In this document: piece by piece, positions 1 to 12,609 of the stretch
Layout: every line of letters begins with the position of its first letter
Position numbering within the stretch: position 1 is the stretch's first letter
From: Myxococcales bacterium
Lineage (GTDB): Bacteria; Myxococcota_A; UBA9042
Reading direction: 5' to 3'
Assembly: GCA_947491025.1 (NCBI GenBank)
Contig: CANLIC010000019.1
Span: 18,762-82,761 of the forward strand
Length of the DNA: 64,000 bases
Translations under genes and position numbers: made by a program
The notes under the pieces: generated by a model
Databases searched by the model: none
Told to the model about the DNA's origin: nothing
The model's input: only the letters and a program-made list of their open reading frames with translations

Positions 1-491
1 GCGTGCATCGACCGAAGCTGATCGGGCGCCAGCCACCCATCCTTGCCTTGAACGAGCTCGCGCGAGTGCTCGTCGGGCTCCAAGACGACGTAGAACACGC
101 CCCGCATCCCGTGCCGCTCCAAGGTCGGCGTCGCGATCTCGATGCAGCTGGTGTAGCCATCGTCGAAGGTGAACACGATCGGCTTGTTGGGCAGTGGCGC
201 TCGGCCTTCGAAGCCAGCGACCAACTGATCGAGGTCGATCGCCTCGTAGCCGGCGGCGCGCAGGCTGCGGCACTGATCTTCGAGTTCGAGATCGGTGACG
301 ACCCAGACGCGCTCCTCTTCGATCAGCTCGCCAGCGTCCAGGCTGCGTTGGGCCACGAAGCGGTGGTACATCAGCACCGGCACGCGCGGACGCCGCAGCT
401 CGTCGCGGACGATCGCCCCCAGCCAGCTGAGGAGGCCCAGGGGTGGGGCGACGAAGAGCAGCGCTCCAGCGACGATCATCCAGGGGTCCAT
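1..491 (-). CDS. Polysaccharide deacetylase (NodB/CE4 family), 3' truncated by the window edge
   Basis: The minus strand reads open from an ATG at 491 to the window edge, giving 163 codons with no stop. The N-terminus is a membrane anchor or signal (MDPWMIVAGALLFVAPPLGL), followed by the typical CE4 start VPVLMYHRF at about residue 37 and the catalytic-site motif VFTFDDGY at about residue 105. In this family the second D of TFDDG is the base and the first binds the metal. The enzymes remove N- or O-acetyl groups from cell-wall or exported polysaccharide, outside the cytoplasmic membrane. The downstream metal-binding HxxxH part lies outside the window. The gene is divergent from dnaG. Family assignment is secure, but the substrate cannot be read from the sequence. 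Confidence 0.85.
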   Translation of the reverse strand, partial: MDPWMIVAGALLFVAPPLGLLSWLGAIVRDELRRPRVPVLMYHRFVAQRSLDAGELIEEERVWVVTDLELEDQCRSLRAAGYEAIDLDQLVAGFEGRAPLPNKPIVFTFDDGYTSCIEIATPTLERHGMRGVFYVVLEPDEHSRELVQGKDGWLAPDQLRSMH

Positions 492-620
492 CCGCTCGCT
501 CCTCCAGATTCGGCCGTCCTTTCGGGGCCGCGTGTCAGACGGCTCAGTCGCCGCGTCGTCCTTTTGGGGTCAATTCGACGGTGCGGTGCCGGTGCGCCTG
601 CGAACCGCAGACCGCGAACC

Positions 621-650
621 TTGACAGTTCGCAGGCATCCCCTATACAAT
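621..650 (+). promoter_or_regulatory. Sigma-70 type promoter for dnaG-rpoD
   Basis: A perfect -35 box TTGACA (621-626) lies 18 bp from TACAAT (645-650), a five-of-six match to TATAAT. An overlapping alternative is TATACA at 643 with a 16-bp spacer. It faces dnaG, whose ATG is at 774, leaving a leader of about 115 nt. This is the best consensus promoter seen in the window. Confidence 0.7.
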
Positions 651-773
651 TTTCGGCCCGGTGCGAACCCAAGCAGGTCTCGTCCGGGAGTTCGGGAGCT
701 CCTGCAGGCTCCCGCGCCGGGTCCCCTGGTGATCGTCGGGGGCCGGACCTGGGCTGTGGGAATCCCGAGGAAG

Positions 774-2732
774 ATGGCCGGCAGAATCGCCGATCGCGTC
801 GTCCGCGAGGTCGTGGACCGCAGTGACATGGTCGCTGTGGTCGGCGACGTCGTCAAGCTCACGCGCGCCGGTAAGGAATGGCGCGGGCTCTGCCCGTTTC
901 ACGGCGAGAAGACCGCGTCCTTCTACGTCAACGGCCACACCAAGGTGTACATGTGCCACGGCTGCAGCGCCGGTGGCGATGTCGTGCAGTTCGTCCGGGA
1001 GATTCGGGGGCTGACCTTCGTCGAGGCCGTCGAGTGGCTCGCCGAGCGGGCGGGGATCCGCATCGAGCGCGAGGATGTCGATCCACAGACGTTGCAGCGG
1101 CAGCTGCAGGAGCGCAGCCAACGGGCGCGGCTGTTGGAGCTCAACGGCGCCGCGCTGCGCTGGTTTCAGGCCACTTTGCAGCGCCCCGCCGGCCAGAAAG
1201 CGCTGCGCTACGCGACCGACAAGCGCGGCCTCAGCCCCGAGGCCATCGATCGCTTTGGGATCGGCTGCGCGCCCGACGCTTGGGACGGCCTCTGCACCTT
1301 TCTGGAGAGCCAGGGTTTCGCTGCCGAGGACGTGGTGCGCGTCGGTCTGGCCGCGCAGCGCCAAGGCGGTGGGCTCTACGATCGCTTCCGCGACCGGCTG
1401 ATGTTCCCCATCTACTCGACGGCCGGCGACCTCGTCGCCTTCGGTGGTCGTGACCTCGCCAATCAGCCCGACGCGGCCAAGTACATCAATTCGCCAGAGA
1501 GCGAGCTCAGCGCGCTTGAGGTCGAGCACAACAACCGTCTGTGGACTTTCTTCAAGAAGAGCCACGTGGTCTTTGGGCTGTGGCAGGCGCGCGGTGGCAT
1601 CCGGCGGCTGCGCAGCGCGCTGGTGGTGGAAGGCAATCTCGACGTGATCACCTTGCACCAGGCCGGCTTCGACAACGCCGTGGCGCCGATGGGCACCGCC
1701 ATGACCCAGACCCAGCTCGCCGAGCTGCGCCGGTTCACCGAGCGGGTGATCCTGTGCATGGACGGCGACAAGGCCGGGCGGGCTGCGACGATGAAGGTGA
1801 TTCCGCTCGCGCTCGCAGCAGGGCTCGACGGCAAGGTGGTCTGGCTCGAGCGCTGCGGCGCCAAAGATCCCGACGAGTTGGTGCGCACGCAAGGTGCCGC
1901 TGCCTTGCAGAGCCTTGTCGACGGCGCCGACGACCTGATCACGGCTTTCGTCGACGCCGCCATCGGCGAGTGGGACGGCACGATCACCGGCCGCGTTGAG
2001 GTCGGCAGGCGGGTCGAGTCGGTGCTGGCGACCATCCCCAACCCGATGACGCGCGAGCTGGCCAGGCAGCAACTGCAGACCCGCCTCCAGATCCCGCTGG
2101 AAGTTCAGCGCGAGCTGGCGCGCACGGCGCGGCCGCTGGTGTTCGATGATGAGGCTGGTCCCGGCGAGGATCCCCGGGCGGCGTCCAGGCCCATCCCGCG
2201 ATCGTCTGAGCCCAAGCCGCCGCGCAAGGAGCTCGACCTCGCTGAGGCCGCGATGTGGTACCCCGGCCTGCTGCTCGAGCTCGTGCGCAGCGGCGGTCTC
2301 GACCTCGTCTCGCATCAGGGCCTGCGGACTGCGCTCGGCGAGCTGTGTACCCGCGCCGAGGCGGCGGGAGCGGCGGACACGCACATGCTGCGTGGCTGGC
2401 TGATGGCGCTGCCGGACAGCGAGGCGCGGCGCGCGCTCCTCGGTGCGCTAGTTCAGACCCCGCGCGTAGAAGAGGCGTCTTTGCCCCTGCACGTCGAGAC
2501 GGTGCTCGACGGGCTGGAGCTCGATGGGCTGCTGCGCAGCCAGGCGGAGCTGCGAGCGCGCGTTCGCGCAGGCGTCGGCAGCCTCGATCAGGACGCCCGC
2601 ACCGTGTTCGACATCTCCAATCGAATCGAGGCCCTCAAGCGACGCCGACAGTCGCCTGGGCAGCCCCTTGGCACCGAGTCCCCGCGCCCGAACGGGCGAG
2701 GAATCACGTCCGATTCCCAAGAAATCCATTGA
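774..2732 (+). CDS. dnaG: DNA primase DnaG
   Basis: The 652-residue primase synthesises RNA primers for the replication fork. The N-terminal CHC2 zinc ribbon is complete (CPFH with C40 and H43; MCHGC with C61 and C64). It is followed by the primase core and a TOPRIM domain with EGNLD (E286) and DGDKAG (D330), the metal-binding acidic residues. The C-terminal third is variable and should be the helicase-binding domain. The ATG at 774 is chosen because it begins the family-typical MAGRI...; the open frame runs much further upstream, but that part looks noncoding and overlaps the promoter. A GTG at 756 is a weaker alternative. rpoD follows after 11 bp, the same pairing as in the macromolecular-synthesis operon of other bacteria. 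Confidence 0.95.
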   Translation: MAGRIADRVVREVVDRSDMVAVVGDVVKLTRAGKEWRGLCPFHGEKTASFYVNGHTKVYMCHGCSAGGDVVQFVREIRGLTFVEAVEWLAERAGIRIEREDVDPQTLQRQLQERSQRARLLELNGAALRWFQATLQRPAGQKALRYATDKRGLSPEAIDRFGIGCAPDAWDGLCTFLESQGFAAEDVVRVGLAAQRQGGGLYDRFRDRLMFPIYSTAGDLVAFGGRDLANQPDAAKYINSPESELSALEVEHNNRLWTFFKKSHVVFGLWQARGGIRRLRSALVVEGNLDVITLHQAGFDNAVAPMGTAMTQTQLAELRRFTERVILCMDGDKAGRAATMKVIPLALAAGLDGKVVWLERCGAKDPDELVRTQGAAALQSLVDGADDLITAFVDAAIGEWDGTITGRVEVGRRVESVLATIPNPMTRELARQQLQTRLQIPLEVQRELARTARPLVFDDEAGPGEDPRAASRPIPRSSEPKPPRKELDLAEAAMWYPGLLLELVRSGGLDLVSHQGLRTALGELCTRAEAAGAADTHMLRGWLMALPDSEARRALLGALVQTPRVEEASLPLHVETVLDGLELDGLLRSQAELRARVRAGVGSLDQDARTVFDISNRIEALKRRRQSPGQPLGTESPRPNGRGITSDSQEIH

Positions 2733-2743
2733 GGTTGCAACCC

Positions 2744-5462
<2,719 letters not shown>

Positions 5463-5476
<14 letters not shown>

Positions 5477-8210
5477 TCGCGGTCCGTAGGCGCCGCGCGA
5501 CGCGAAGGCCGACCCAGGCGGCGGCGACGGCGTTGCCGACCTGCGTGGTGATCAGCAGGCCAGCCACCGCCATTGAGCCGAGGGTCTGGATGCCCGGGTT
5601 GTCCTGAAACCACAGGGCAGCGAAGCCGATGACGGTCGTCAGCGCAGCGATCCAGGCTGCGCCGCCGACTTTGGCTGCCGCGTCACGGACCTCTTCTTCG
5701 GACTCCGCATCCCAGCCGCGGTGCACGAGGTGCACGGTGCCATCGATGCCGAGGCCGAAGATCGATGGCAAGACCGTAATCGTGAAGAGGTTGAGCTCGA
5801 GTCCGAGCGCCGGTGCCGCGCCGAGGAAGATGAGCACAGCCACCGCCAGCGGCACAAACGTGGCGAGCACCTTGCCGAGCGAGCGCAGCTGCAGGAACAC
5901 CACGATGAGCACCGTCAGCGCTGCCAACAGCACCGCGCGCGGGCCCTCGCGCCGGATGACGCCGTCGGCCTCGGCTAGCATGAAGAAGCTGGCGGTAGCA
6001 CGATAGGTGCGGCCGCCCGCGTCGATTTTCCCCACCTGGTCGACGATCTGCTGTACCGAGCGCGCGTCGGCGCGGTTGCCGTTGGCGTAGAGCAGGACGT
6101 AGCGCCCAATGCCGCCATGGTTGTCCAGGAATCGGCTGCGGACGAACTCCGGCAGCTGCTCTGCGCCAAAAGGTGTGGGCTGCAACAGCTCCATCGCTCG
6201 TTTGGCTTCCGCCGCGTCCTCGGCGCCGAGCGCGGCGTGCTTGTCGGCGAGCAGCTGGTAGATCTGTCGCGCGATCGCAGCCTTGCGCTCCTGATCCTGC
6301 GGCAAGAACGTGTGAATCGACAGGAATTGGCTGATGCGCGTCAGGTCGTGGCGCCGCTCGAGTAGCCAGTCGTGGACTTGCCGCGCCTGGTGGATGTCAT
6401 CGGTGACAACGAGAATCGGCGTCAGGCTGGTCTCCGAAGCCTCGCTGCGAAAGCGCTGGCCGAGCTTGGCCTCGGTGCTCGGCGGGGGTGCCGCACTCGA
6501 GGCAGCGTTGGCGTCGTTGGCGGGAGCCTGGGTCTTCAACTTCCGAAAATTGGTGTCGAAGCGCAGGTCCTGCACAGCGAAGAGCGCCGCAACCGCTGCG
6601 ACCGCGACCAGGGCAAGGACGACGCGCGCCAACTTCGGCGACGTCACGGCGCCCAGCCAGCGCAGGCCGCGCGTCGACTCCGGGCTGACCGCGCCCTCGG
6701 GCCAGAGGCGGTGCAGCACGGCCACCAGCGGCGGGGTCACCAGCAGGGTCGAGCACAGGGCCAGCAGGACGCCGCTGCCGGCGAGCAGGCCGTACTGTGA
6801 GAATCCTCGGAAATCAAAGAGTGTCAGCGTCATGAACGCAGCCGCGGTCGTAAAGGCCGAGGTGCGCATTCCGGCGCCGAGTTGTGGCATCGCGTCGCGC
6901 AGCGCGGCGTCGACGTCGAGGCCCCGGGCCCTGGACTCGCGGTAACGCGACAACGCGTAGACGCCGAACTCGTTGCCGAGGCCGAACAGGATGCTGAAGA
7001 TGAAAGCCGTGATGAGGTTGACGTAGCCGATCGCCAGCTGGGCGAACGCCAGACTCCATGCCGCGCCGATGACGAGAGGGGTCATCACCACGATCAGCGC
7101 ACGCAGTGAGCGGAAGGCGACGATTTGCACCAGCGCGATGCCGACGATGGCCAGGATGCTAGTCAGCACCAAGCCGGTGCGGATGTTGGCGACTTCGGCC
7201 GACATCTCGGCGTAGTCGCCGCGGATCGCCGTCTGCATCTCGGCGTGGTGGCGCGTCGGTTGCAGATCGCGCAAGAGGGCCCGCACCTTGCTGGTCAGCG
7301 CGGCGGCCGCGTCGACATCGCTGGCCTTGACCCGCGGAAAGAGCTTGACCCCGAGCACCGTTCCATCCGGGCTCTCCGACCACTCACGGAGATCGACCTT
7401 GCCGAAACGGGCGCCGATCTCATCATCGCTCGGCACCGCGAGGCGGCTGCCCGTCGCCGACGCTGCCTGGGCCGGGTTGGCGCTGACGCCCCCCGAGGCC
7501 ACGCCCGTACCGGACTCCTCGTTGGCGGCCCGTCCGGTTCCTGGCGGAGCGCTGTCAACCGCAGCGGTCGCTGAGGCCGGCGCTGGCTCGCCAGCGGCGA
7601 AGTCGTCGGCAGGGTCGCTGTCCAGGGTCTCTGCGGCGTCACGCGCCGCGGGCGCGTTGGCCTCGCGGTCGCCGAAATCGTCTGCCGGGTCGTCGCCCTC
7701 AGCGTCGCCTGTGGTCGCCACGGCCGCCGGGGCCGAGAGACCCTCGGTCAAGGCGGGATCGACCAGCGCGTCGCGGGTCGCGTCCTGAATCGCCGCGCGC
7801 ACCCGGCCGTCGATGCGCTGGAGCTCTTCGATGTCGAGCCAGAGCGCAGCGTTGCGGCGAAAGAACGCAACATCGCGCTGGCACTCGACGCCAGCGATCT
7901 CGCCCATCTTCGTAGCTTCTGCGCAGAAAGCGGTGGCGAACGCGCGGTTGGCCTCCCGGCTCGGGCTGCCGAAGATGACGACCATCTGATTGGACGAGGG
8001 TAGAATGTCGCGCGCCTCGCGGGCGGCGACGACGGCTGGCGTGTCGTCAGGGAAGAGGTCCTCGAGGTTGCTGCGAACCCCGAGGCGGCTACCGATCGCT
8101 GCCAGCGCGACGCCGCTGAGGAGCCAGACGCCCAGCCAGAGGCCTGGGCGCCGCAGCACCAGGGCGATGTAGCGCGCGGCGGGCGTCGTCGCGCCCGCCG
8201 CCTCAGCCAT
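5463..8210 (-). CDS. RND superfamily exporter of the MMPL/HAE3 type
   Basis: A 915-residue inner-membrane protein with two MMPL-like halves. Each half has one N-proximal membrane span, a periplasmic domain and a cluster of hydrophobic spans (for example from about residue 350 and again in the last 200 residues). The motif after the first span, [12 protein letters not shown], and the loop [18 protein letters not shown] are typical of predicted RND exporters of the hydrophobe/hopanoid (HpnN-like) group, which move lipids or hydrophobic compounds using the proton gradient. The first periplasmic domain contains an Ala/Asp-rich low-complexity stretch at about 170-265 with a repeated PADDF. The start overlaps the upstream transporter stop by 8 bp, so the two are translationally coupled. 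Substrate unknown. Confidence 0.85.
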
Positions 8211-8832
8211 GGAGGCCAGTCGGAGGCGGGGCAGGCTCCGCCGGCGTCGGGGCGAAGAGCGGACCTGGAATCGGCAGAATCATGCGCCCCGCCGCAGGGT
8301 TCAGCAGCAGCGCAAAGGCCAGCCAGAGCGCCAGCACCATCAACGCGACGGTGGCCCAAGCGATGACCTGCGACAGCGCCGCCGCGCCCGTCAGCTCGCG
8401 GGCGATGCGGGCCACGTACAGAATGTCGATGTCGAGCAAGAAGGCGAAGAGCAGCTTCGAGTGAAAGCCCATGGCGTAGGTGAGGGCGACAAAGATGACG
8501 ATGAACGTGCAGTCGACCGCCAAGATCACATGGGCGTCTGGCACCTTGCCCTCCGCCATCCCGGAGAGCGCCCACCAGTTCATGATCCAGTTGAAGGAGA
8601 AGGTGGTGAACAGCGTGCCGCCGAGCGCGTTCTTGTTGGCCAGCGCCATCAGCCCCGCCAAGAGCTGACCGCCGCCGCCGAACAAGAGGCAGAACATCGC
8701 GGCGGTCTGCAGCGCCGCAGGCGTCGTCGCTTGCCCGAAGGCGATCGGTAGCAACGCGCCACAGCCGATGGAGAGGCCGAGCAGCCCGAGCGGCGTGGGC
8801 TCGGCGAACAGAGGTGGGGTCGTCGTCTGCAT
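8203..8832 (-). CDS. GPR1/FUN34/YaaH (SatP) family acetate-type transporter
   Basis: A 209-residue protein with about six membrane spans. The N-terminal signature EPTPLGLLGLSIGCGA matches the NPAPLGLLGFG family motif, and FGGGGQLLAGLMAL matches the second conserved segment of SatP/YaaH. Characterised members take up acetate or succinate with protons. The ATG at 8832 has AGGGA seven bases upstream; an upstream ATG at 8901 would add a polar extension without a good ribosome site. It forms an operon with the RND exporter, whose ATG overlaps its stop codon. A link between small-acid uptake and lipid export is possible but not shown. Confidence 0.8.
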   Translation of the reverse strand: MQTTTPPLFAEPTPLGLLGLSIGCGALLPIAFGQATTPAALQTAAMFCLLFGGGGQLLAGLMALANKNALGGTLFTTFSFNWIMNWWALSGMAEGKVPDAHVILAVDCTFIVIFVALTYAMGFHSKLLFAFLLDIDILYVARIARELTGAAALSQVIAWATVALMVLALWLAFALLLNPAAGRMILPIPGPLFAPTPAEPAPPPTGLHG

Positions 8833-8967
8833 CAGGATTCCCTGCGACCGGCTGGGGGCGACGGCACCGCCAGCGTCGCCAGCGTCGCGCGACGATGGCA
8901 CAGATGCCCATTTGGATCTACCCCGAGGGCCCGCCGCCCCAGCGGTCCTCCCGCCGAAACGGCGAGG

Positions 8968-8996
8968 TTGCAGCCGGCCTGCGGTGGCGCGACAAT
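8968..8996 (+). promoter_or_regulatory. Candidate promoter for the BPI-like lipoprotein gene
   Basis: TTGCAG (8968-8973) and GACAAT (8991-8996) are separated by exactly 17 bp, 43 nt before the ATG at 9040. The hexamers are moderate matches, so this is only a candidate. Confidence 0.35.
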
Positions 8997-9039
8997 GGCG
9001 TTTGGATGCGGCCTTGCAGGCGCCGTGGCAGGAGTTGGC

Positions 9040-12000
9040 ATGTCCGCGTCGCGCGCCCTAGGCAGTCTAATGCTCGTCGTCATCGCGCTCGGCGCTTGCG
9101 GCGGCCCTTCCCCCACTGGCTTCGGCTCCGCAGCGACCAGCCAGCTCGGCGCCGGTGATAGCGGGCGGGTGGAAGGCGATGGCTTTGGCGGCGGTGGTGC
9201 CACCCCCCCAGATGCCGAAAGCGGCCCAGACGGCGGCGCAGCGGCAGGCAGCGATGACGCCGTCGACACCGGCCCTGCCGTTCCGACCGTTGCCTTCCTG
9301 GTCGCCAGCACCGAGCAGCCAAGCGCCGAAGTGGGCGCGCCAGTGAGCGTTGTGTGCACCGCGCTTGACGCCGCTGGACAGGCGATGACGCCGCAACCGC
9401 CTGGGATCTCGCTCAGCGCGGCAGCGCCACTGCAGGTGTTGGCGGCGGAGGCCGGATTCGGCCTCGCGGTCACCAGCAAGCAGTCCGGCGCCTTTGATCT
9501 GCGCTGCACCCTGAGCAGCGCCGGGCTCAACTCGCAGCCGCTGCAACTCACCTTTGTGCCCGGTCCGGCCGCGAAGATCCTGACCGTGCTGGAGAAATCG
9601 ACCGTCACTGCCGGCGACGTCGGCAGCAAGGTCAGCTGCGTCGCCCACGACGCCTTTGGCAATGCGCTGCCTGCCGGCGGCGCTGGCTTGGTCGATGCCA
9701 CCATCGGTGCGGCTGAGGGCATTTTCGTCGCCATCGACACCGTCAGCGGCGAGAAGGCCGGTGATTTCGCGGTATACTGCCAACCGAAGGCCGCGCACGC
9801 GGCGTTGCCCGTGGTCAAGGCTTTGCTCACGATCGTGCCCGGCGCGCCCATGCGGGCAAGAGCGGTCATCGCCCCGGAGGAGGCTAAGGTCGACGTATTC
9901 TTCACGGTCGTCTGCACCGCCTACGATGACTACGACAACGTCATCGCTCCCCAACCGGCGGACTTCACGTTGGTCCTCCCGGAAGGATGTCAGGCAACCG
10001 GCCTCAAGTTCAGCTGCAAGAAAGCTGGCAGCCATGTCGCCAGCTGCGCGTCGCCACAGGTACCGAAGTCGATCCCGCAAGGCTTCAAGGTCCTGGCCGG
10101 TAAGGCGGTCAAGCTGAAGCTGCTGCTCGATCCCGACAAGCCCAACTATGGGACTGGGCAGGTGATTCAGCTGATTGGCGAAGCCTCGGATACCTACGGC
10201 AACGCCATCGAGTCGCCTGAGCTGACGCCGATCCAGGTCAAGCCCTCCGATCTCGTCAAGATCGACGCACTCAACGCCCGCGTCTCCATGCACCAAGACG
10301 GCCTCTACCAGGTCAAGGTCGGCGTCGCTGGCGCCCCGGGCGTCTCGGCGACCCGCGACGTCCGCATCGACACCAGCGGTCCCCTTATCGACATCAGCAG
10401 CCCGCCGCGTGGCCACAGCGCGATCTGGGCCGCAACGCTCAAGGTGACGTTCTCGGTGGTCGATGAGCTGAGCAAGCTCGGCGCTGTCCTGTTCCAAGGC
10501 AAGGCGGTAAGCGTAGGGGATGGCATTGGCGTTGCGCAGTCGATGCCCCTCGGCCACGGCATCCAGGCAATCACCGTCGAAGGCCAAGATGAGTGGGGCA
10601 ACGCCTCGCGCCACGTGCAAGCCGTGCTGGCGGCCAAGAAGTACGTCGCGACCGAGACCAACGCAGGCGCTGCGGCGCAGCTCACCCACGGCTTCGCCTT
10701 CTGGCTCGGTCAGCAGGCCATCGACTCCGGCGTGCGTGTCCACAGCAAGCCCCGAGACCTGGCGACGGTCTTCGAGATCGTGCTCAAGAACCTGGACATG
10801 TCGGTGATCGTCGGCAAGACCTTTCCCGTCGATGTCACGGGCCTGAAGGGGACGGCGACCATCAAGGGCCTGACTTACGGCGACAACAACAAGAACAAGG
10901 GCTTCCCTCAGGTCAAGCTTCAGGCCAAGACCGGCTTGCTCGAGCTCGATGGCACCCTCTGGAATGTCGATGCCAAGGTCCATCTCGGCGGCAAGGGCAT
11001 AGGCTTCATCCCCGTCAACCTCGACGCCACCGTCACCGCGAGCTCGATGCAGCTGCTCGCCGACGTCGTGCTCGGCGCCAGCACGACGGCGGTGACGGTC
11101 AAGAGCAAGAACGTCCAGGTGCAGCTAAAAGACTTGGATGTCAGCATCGACAACGGCTGGGGATTCCTGGTGAATTGGCTGCTTGACCTCTTCAATGGCA
11201 CCATCACCAACCTGCTCGAGTCCACGCTCTCGACCCAGGTCGGCGCGGCCCTCGATGTTCCCCTCAGCAACGCGCTGAGCAACGTCGGCATCGACACCAC
11301 CATGCAGCTCCCGAGCCTCTACGGCGCGCCCTCGGTCAAGGTCGACCTGACCACGGCGCCTGTTGGTCTGACCGTGCTCTCCGCGTCCGGATCGATGGCA
11401 GCAGGCGTCTTGCTGGCCCTGCGCACGGCCGTCACCTCCGTCAAATCGCTGCCGCACCCGCACCTCGGCGCACCCATGCGCTGGGGCTGCCTCGGCAGCG
11501 GGCCGGAGTTGGCGAAGCTGCCTCGGCAGCTGCCCATCGAGGGCGCTATGCACTTCGACCTCGCCAACCAGCTCTTCGCGGCGCTGTGGCAGGCGGGCGG
11601 GTTGCAGTTCAAGCTCGATGGAAAGGCGCTCTCTAGCTTCAACCTCGCCAGCTTCGGCCTCGGTGCGCTGGCGATCGACGTCGACATGCGCATGCCGCCG
11701 GTCCTCTCCGACTGCACAGTCGATGGCACCGTTGAGCTGCAGCTCGGCGACGTGCAGCTTGACGTCAAGACGACGATGGACGGGCAGGAGGTGGTGATCC
11801 GGGCCTACCTGACCGCGGCGGCGAAGGTCGCGGCCATCAAAGTCGCCGGCGCCAACGGCCCGGAGATCGGCCTCGACATCCAGGGCATCGTGCGTCTCGA
11901 CGGCGATGTCGACTCCGTGCTCGTCGACGGGGTTGCGGCGCCAGAGGGAACCGTCGGATTCTTCGAGAAGCTGCTGCCCTTTGTCGCCAGCGCTTTGATC

Positions 12001-12159
12001 TCGGCGCTGCAGGGCACCCTGGCTTCGTTCCCCTTGCCGGAGCTCGACCTGTCGGCGATGGCGGTCTCGATCCCGAAAGGCACGGTGCTCGCCCTCGACA
12101 TCTCCAAAATCTCCAATCAGCCTGGCAATGTGCTCCTGTCTGGCGGCGTCAAGAAGTGA
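9040..12159 (+). CDS. Large lipoprotein: Ig-like repeats followed by a BPI/LBP-like (TULIP) lipid-binding region
   Basis: A 1039-residue exported protein. The lipoprotein signal ends in LGAC (lipobox), followed by a Gly/Ala/Asp-rich linker. The ATG at 9040 has AGGAG five bases upstream. Residues about 85-540 hold four or five beta-rich repeats of bacterial Ig-like/filamin style, with recurring phrases such as VVCTAxDxxGxxxxPQP. Residues about 548-1039 are unlike these. They resemble animal BPI/LBP over the full two-barrel length: an amphipathic segment WGFLVNWLLDLFNGTITNLL (from about 707), then STQVGAALDV, then near the end FFEKLLPFVASAL and a closing FPLPELD...VLLSGGV segment, which lines up by eye with the BPI C-terminus. 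TULIP domains bind lipids in a tubular pocket. The similarity is my reading and has not been searched. The likely location is the outer membrane or cell surface. Confidence 0.6.
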   Translation: MSASRALGSLMLVVIALGACGGPSPTGFGSAATSQLGAGDSGRVEGDGFGGGGATPPDAESGPDGGAAAGSDDAVDTGPAVPTVAFLVASTEQPSAEVGAPVSVVCTALDAAGQAMTPQPPGISLSAAAPLQVLAAEAGFGLAVTSKQSGAFDLRCTLSSAGLNSQPLQLTFVPGPAAKILTVLEKSTVTAGDVGSKVSCVAHDAFGNALPAGGAGLVDATIGAAEGIFVAIDTVSGEKAGDFAVYCQPKAAHAALPVVKALLTIVPGAPMRARAVIAPEEAKVDVFFTVVCTAYDDYDNVIAPQPADFTLVLPEGCQATGLKFSCKKAGSHVASCASPQVPKSIPQGFKVLAGKAVKLKLLLDPDKPNYGTGQVIQLIGEASDTYGNAIESPELTPIQVKPSDLVKIDALNARVSMHQDGLYQVKVGVAGAPGVSATRDVRIDTSGPLIDISSPPRGHSAIWAATLKVTFSVVDELSKLGAVLFQGKAVSVGDGIGVAQSMPLGHGIQAITVEGQDEWGNASRHVQAVLAAKKYVATETNAGAAAQLTHGFAFWLGQQAIDSGVRVHSKPRDLATVFEIVLKNLDMSVIVGKTFPVDVTGLKGTATIKGLTYGDNNKNKGFPQVKLQAKTGLLELDGTLWNVDAKVHLGGKGIGFIPVNLDATVTASSMQLLADVVLGASTTAVTVKSKNVQVQLKDLDVSIDNGWGFLVNWLLDLFNGTITNLLESTLSTQVGAALDVPLSNALSNVGIDTTMQLPSLYGAPSVKVDLTTAPVGLTVLSASGSMAAGVLLALRTAVTSVKSLPHPHLGAPMRWGCLGSGPELAKLPRQLPIEGAMHFDLANQLFAALWQAGGLQFKLDGKALSSFNLASFGLGALAIDVDMRMPPVLSDCTVDGTVELQLGDVQLDVKTTMDGQEVVIRAYLTAAAKVAAIKVAGANGPEIGLDIQGIVRLDGDVDSVLVDGVAAPEGTVGFFEKLLPFVASALISALQGTLASFPLPELDLSAMAVSIPKGTVLALDISKISNQPGNVLLSGGVKK

Positions 12160-12609
12160 GAGCCCTTGCTTCGCGCGCAGTCGGGTTGGGTACCGGTCTT
12201 GGCCTGGGCCCCGACGGCCGCCCCTGCTGAGGCGCCCCGCGACCAATCCCGGGCGCCCGTCCGTTGCAACCCGCGGCAGGGGCCGGTCGTCGCCAACGAA
12301 CTTGAGCCGGTGACGCGCGTCGACGGATGCCATTCGACCGACGAGGGGCGAGCATGCGACATGGCCGCCCCGGACCGTCGTGAAGACGGCTCGAGGCTAG
12401 GCCGGGCAATCGCCGACAAGCTGACCCGGCGCGGCGCTCCGACAGCGCGACGTGCGCTGAGATCGCCGACTCTTTGACCTCGCGCGCGCTGCGTAGGGTC
12501 GCCCTTGTGGTACGGCGAGCCGATAGCGTCGACCCACGCGGCACCCGCGCGCCGATGGCTTGAGGCGCAGGGCCGCGACCGCTACGCTCCATCGAGGAGG
12601 CGTCCGCCG
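12160..12609. other. Intergenic stretch without a recognisable gene
   Basis: About 450 bp between two lipoprotein genes. Open frames occur on both strands, but none has a plausible start with a ribosome site and a recognisable protein. No strong terminator was found after the first gene. The only clear element is GGAGG at 12596-12600, the ribosome site for the next gene. Confidence 0.5.

Noticed and set aside
3..773. An upstream extension of the dnaG reading frame by 257 codons
   Set aside because: It covers the sigma-70 promoter and lies antisense to the polysaccharide deacetylase; the primase family starts at MAGRI.
642..2384. A 580-codon open frame antisense to dnaG
   Set aside because: The dnaG zinc ribbon and TOPRIM are intact on the other strand; the antisense frame also runs through the dnaG promoter.
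9040..10680. The Ig-like part of the BPI-like protein as an invasin/intimin adhesin
   Set aside because: No beta-domain or LysM is present, and the protein is a lipoprotein, so only generic Ig-like repeats are supported.
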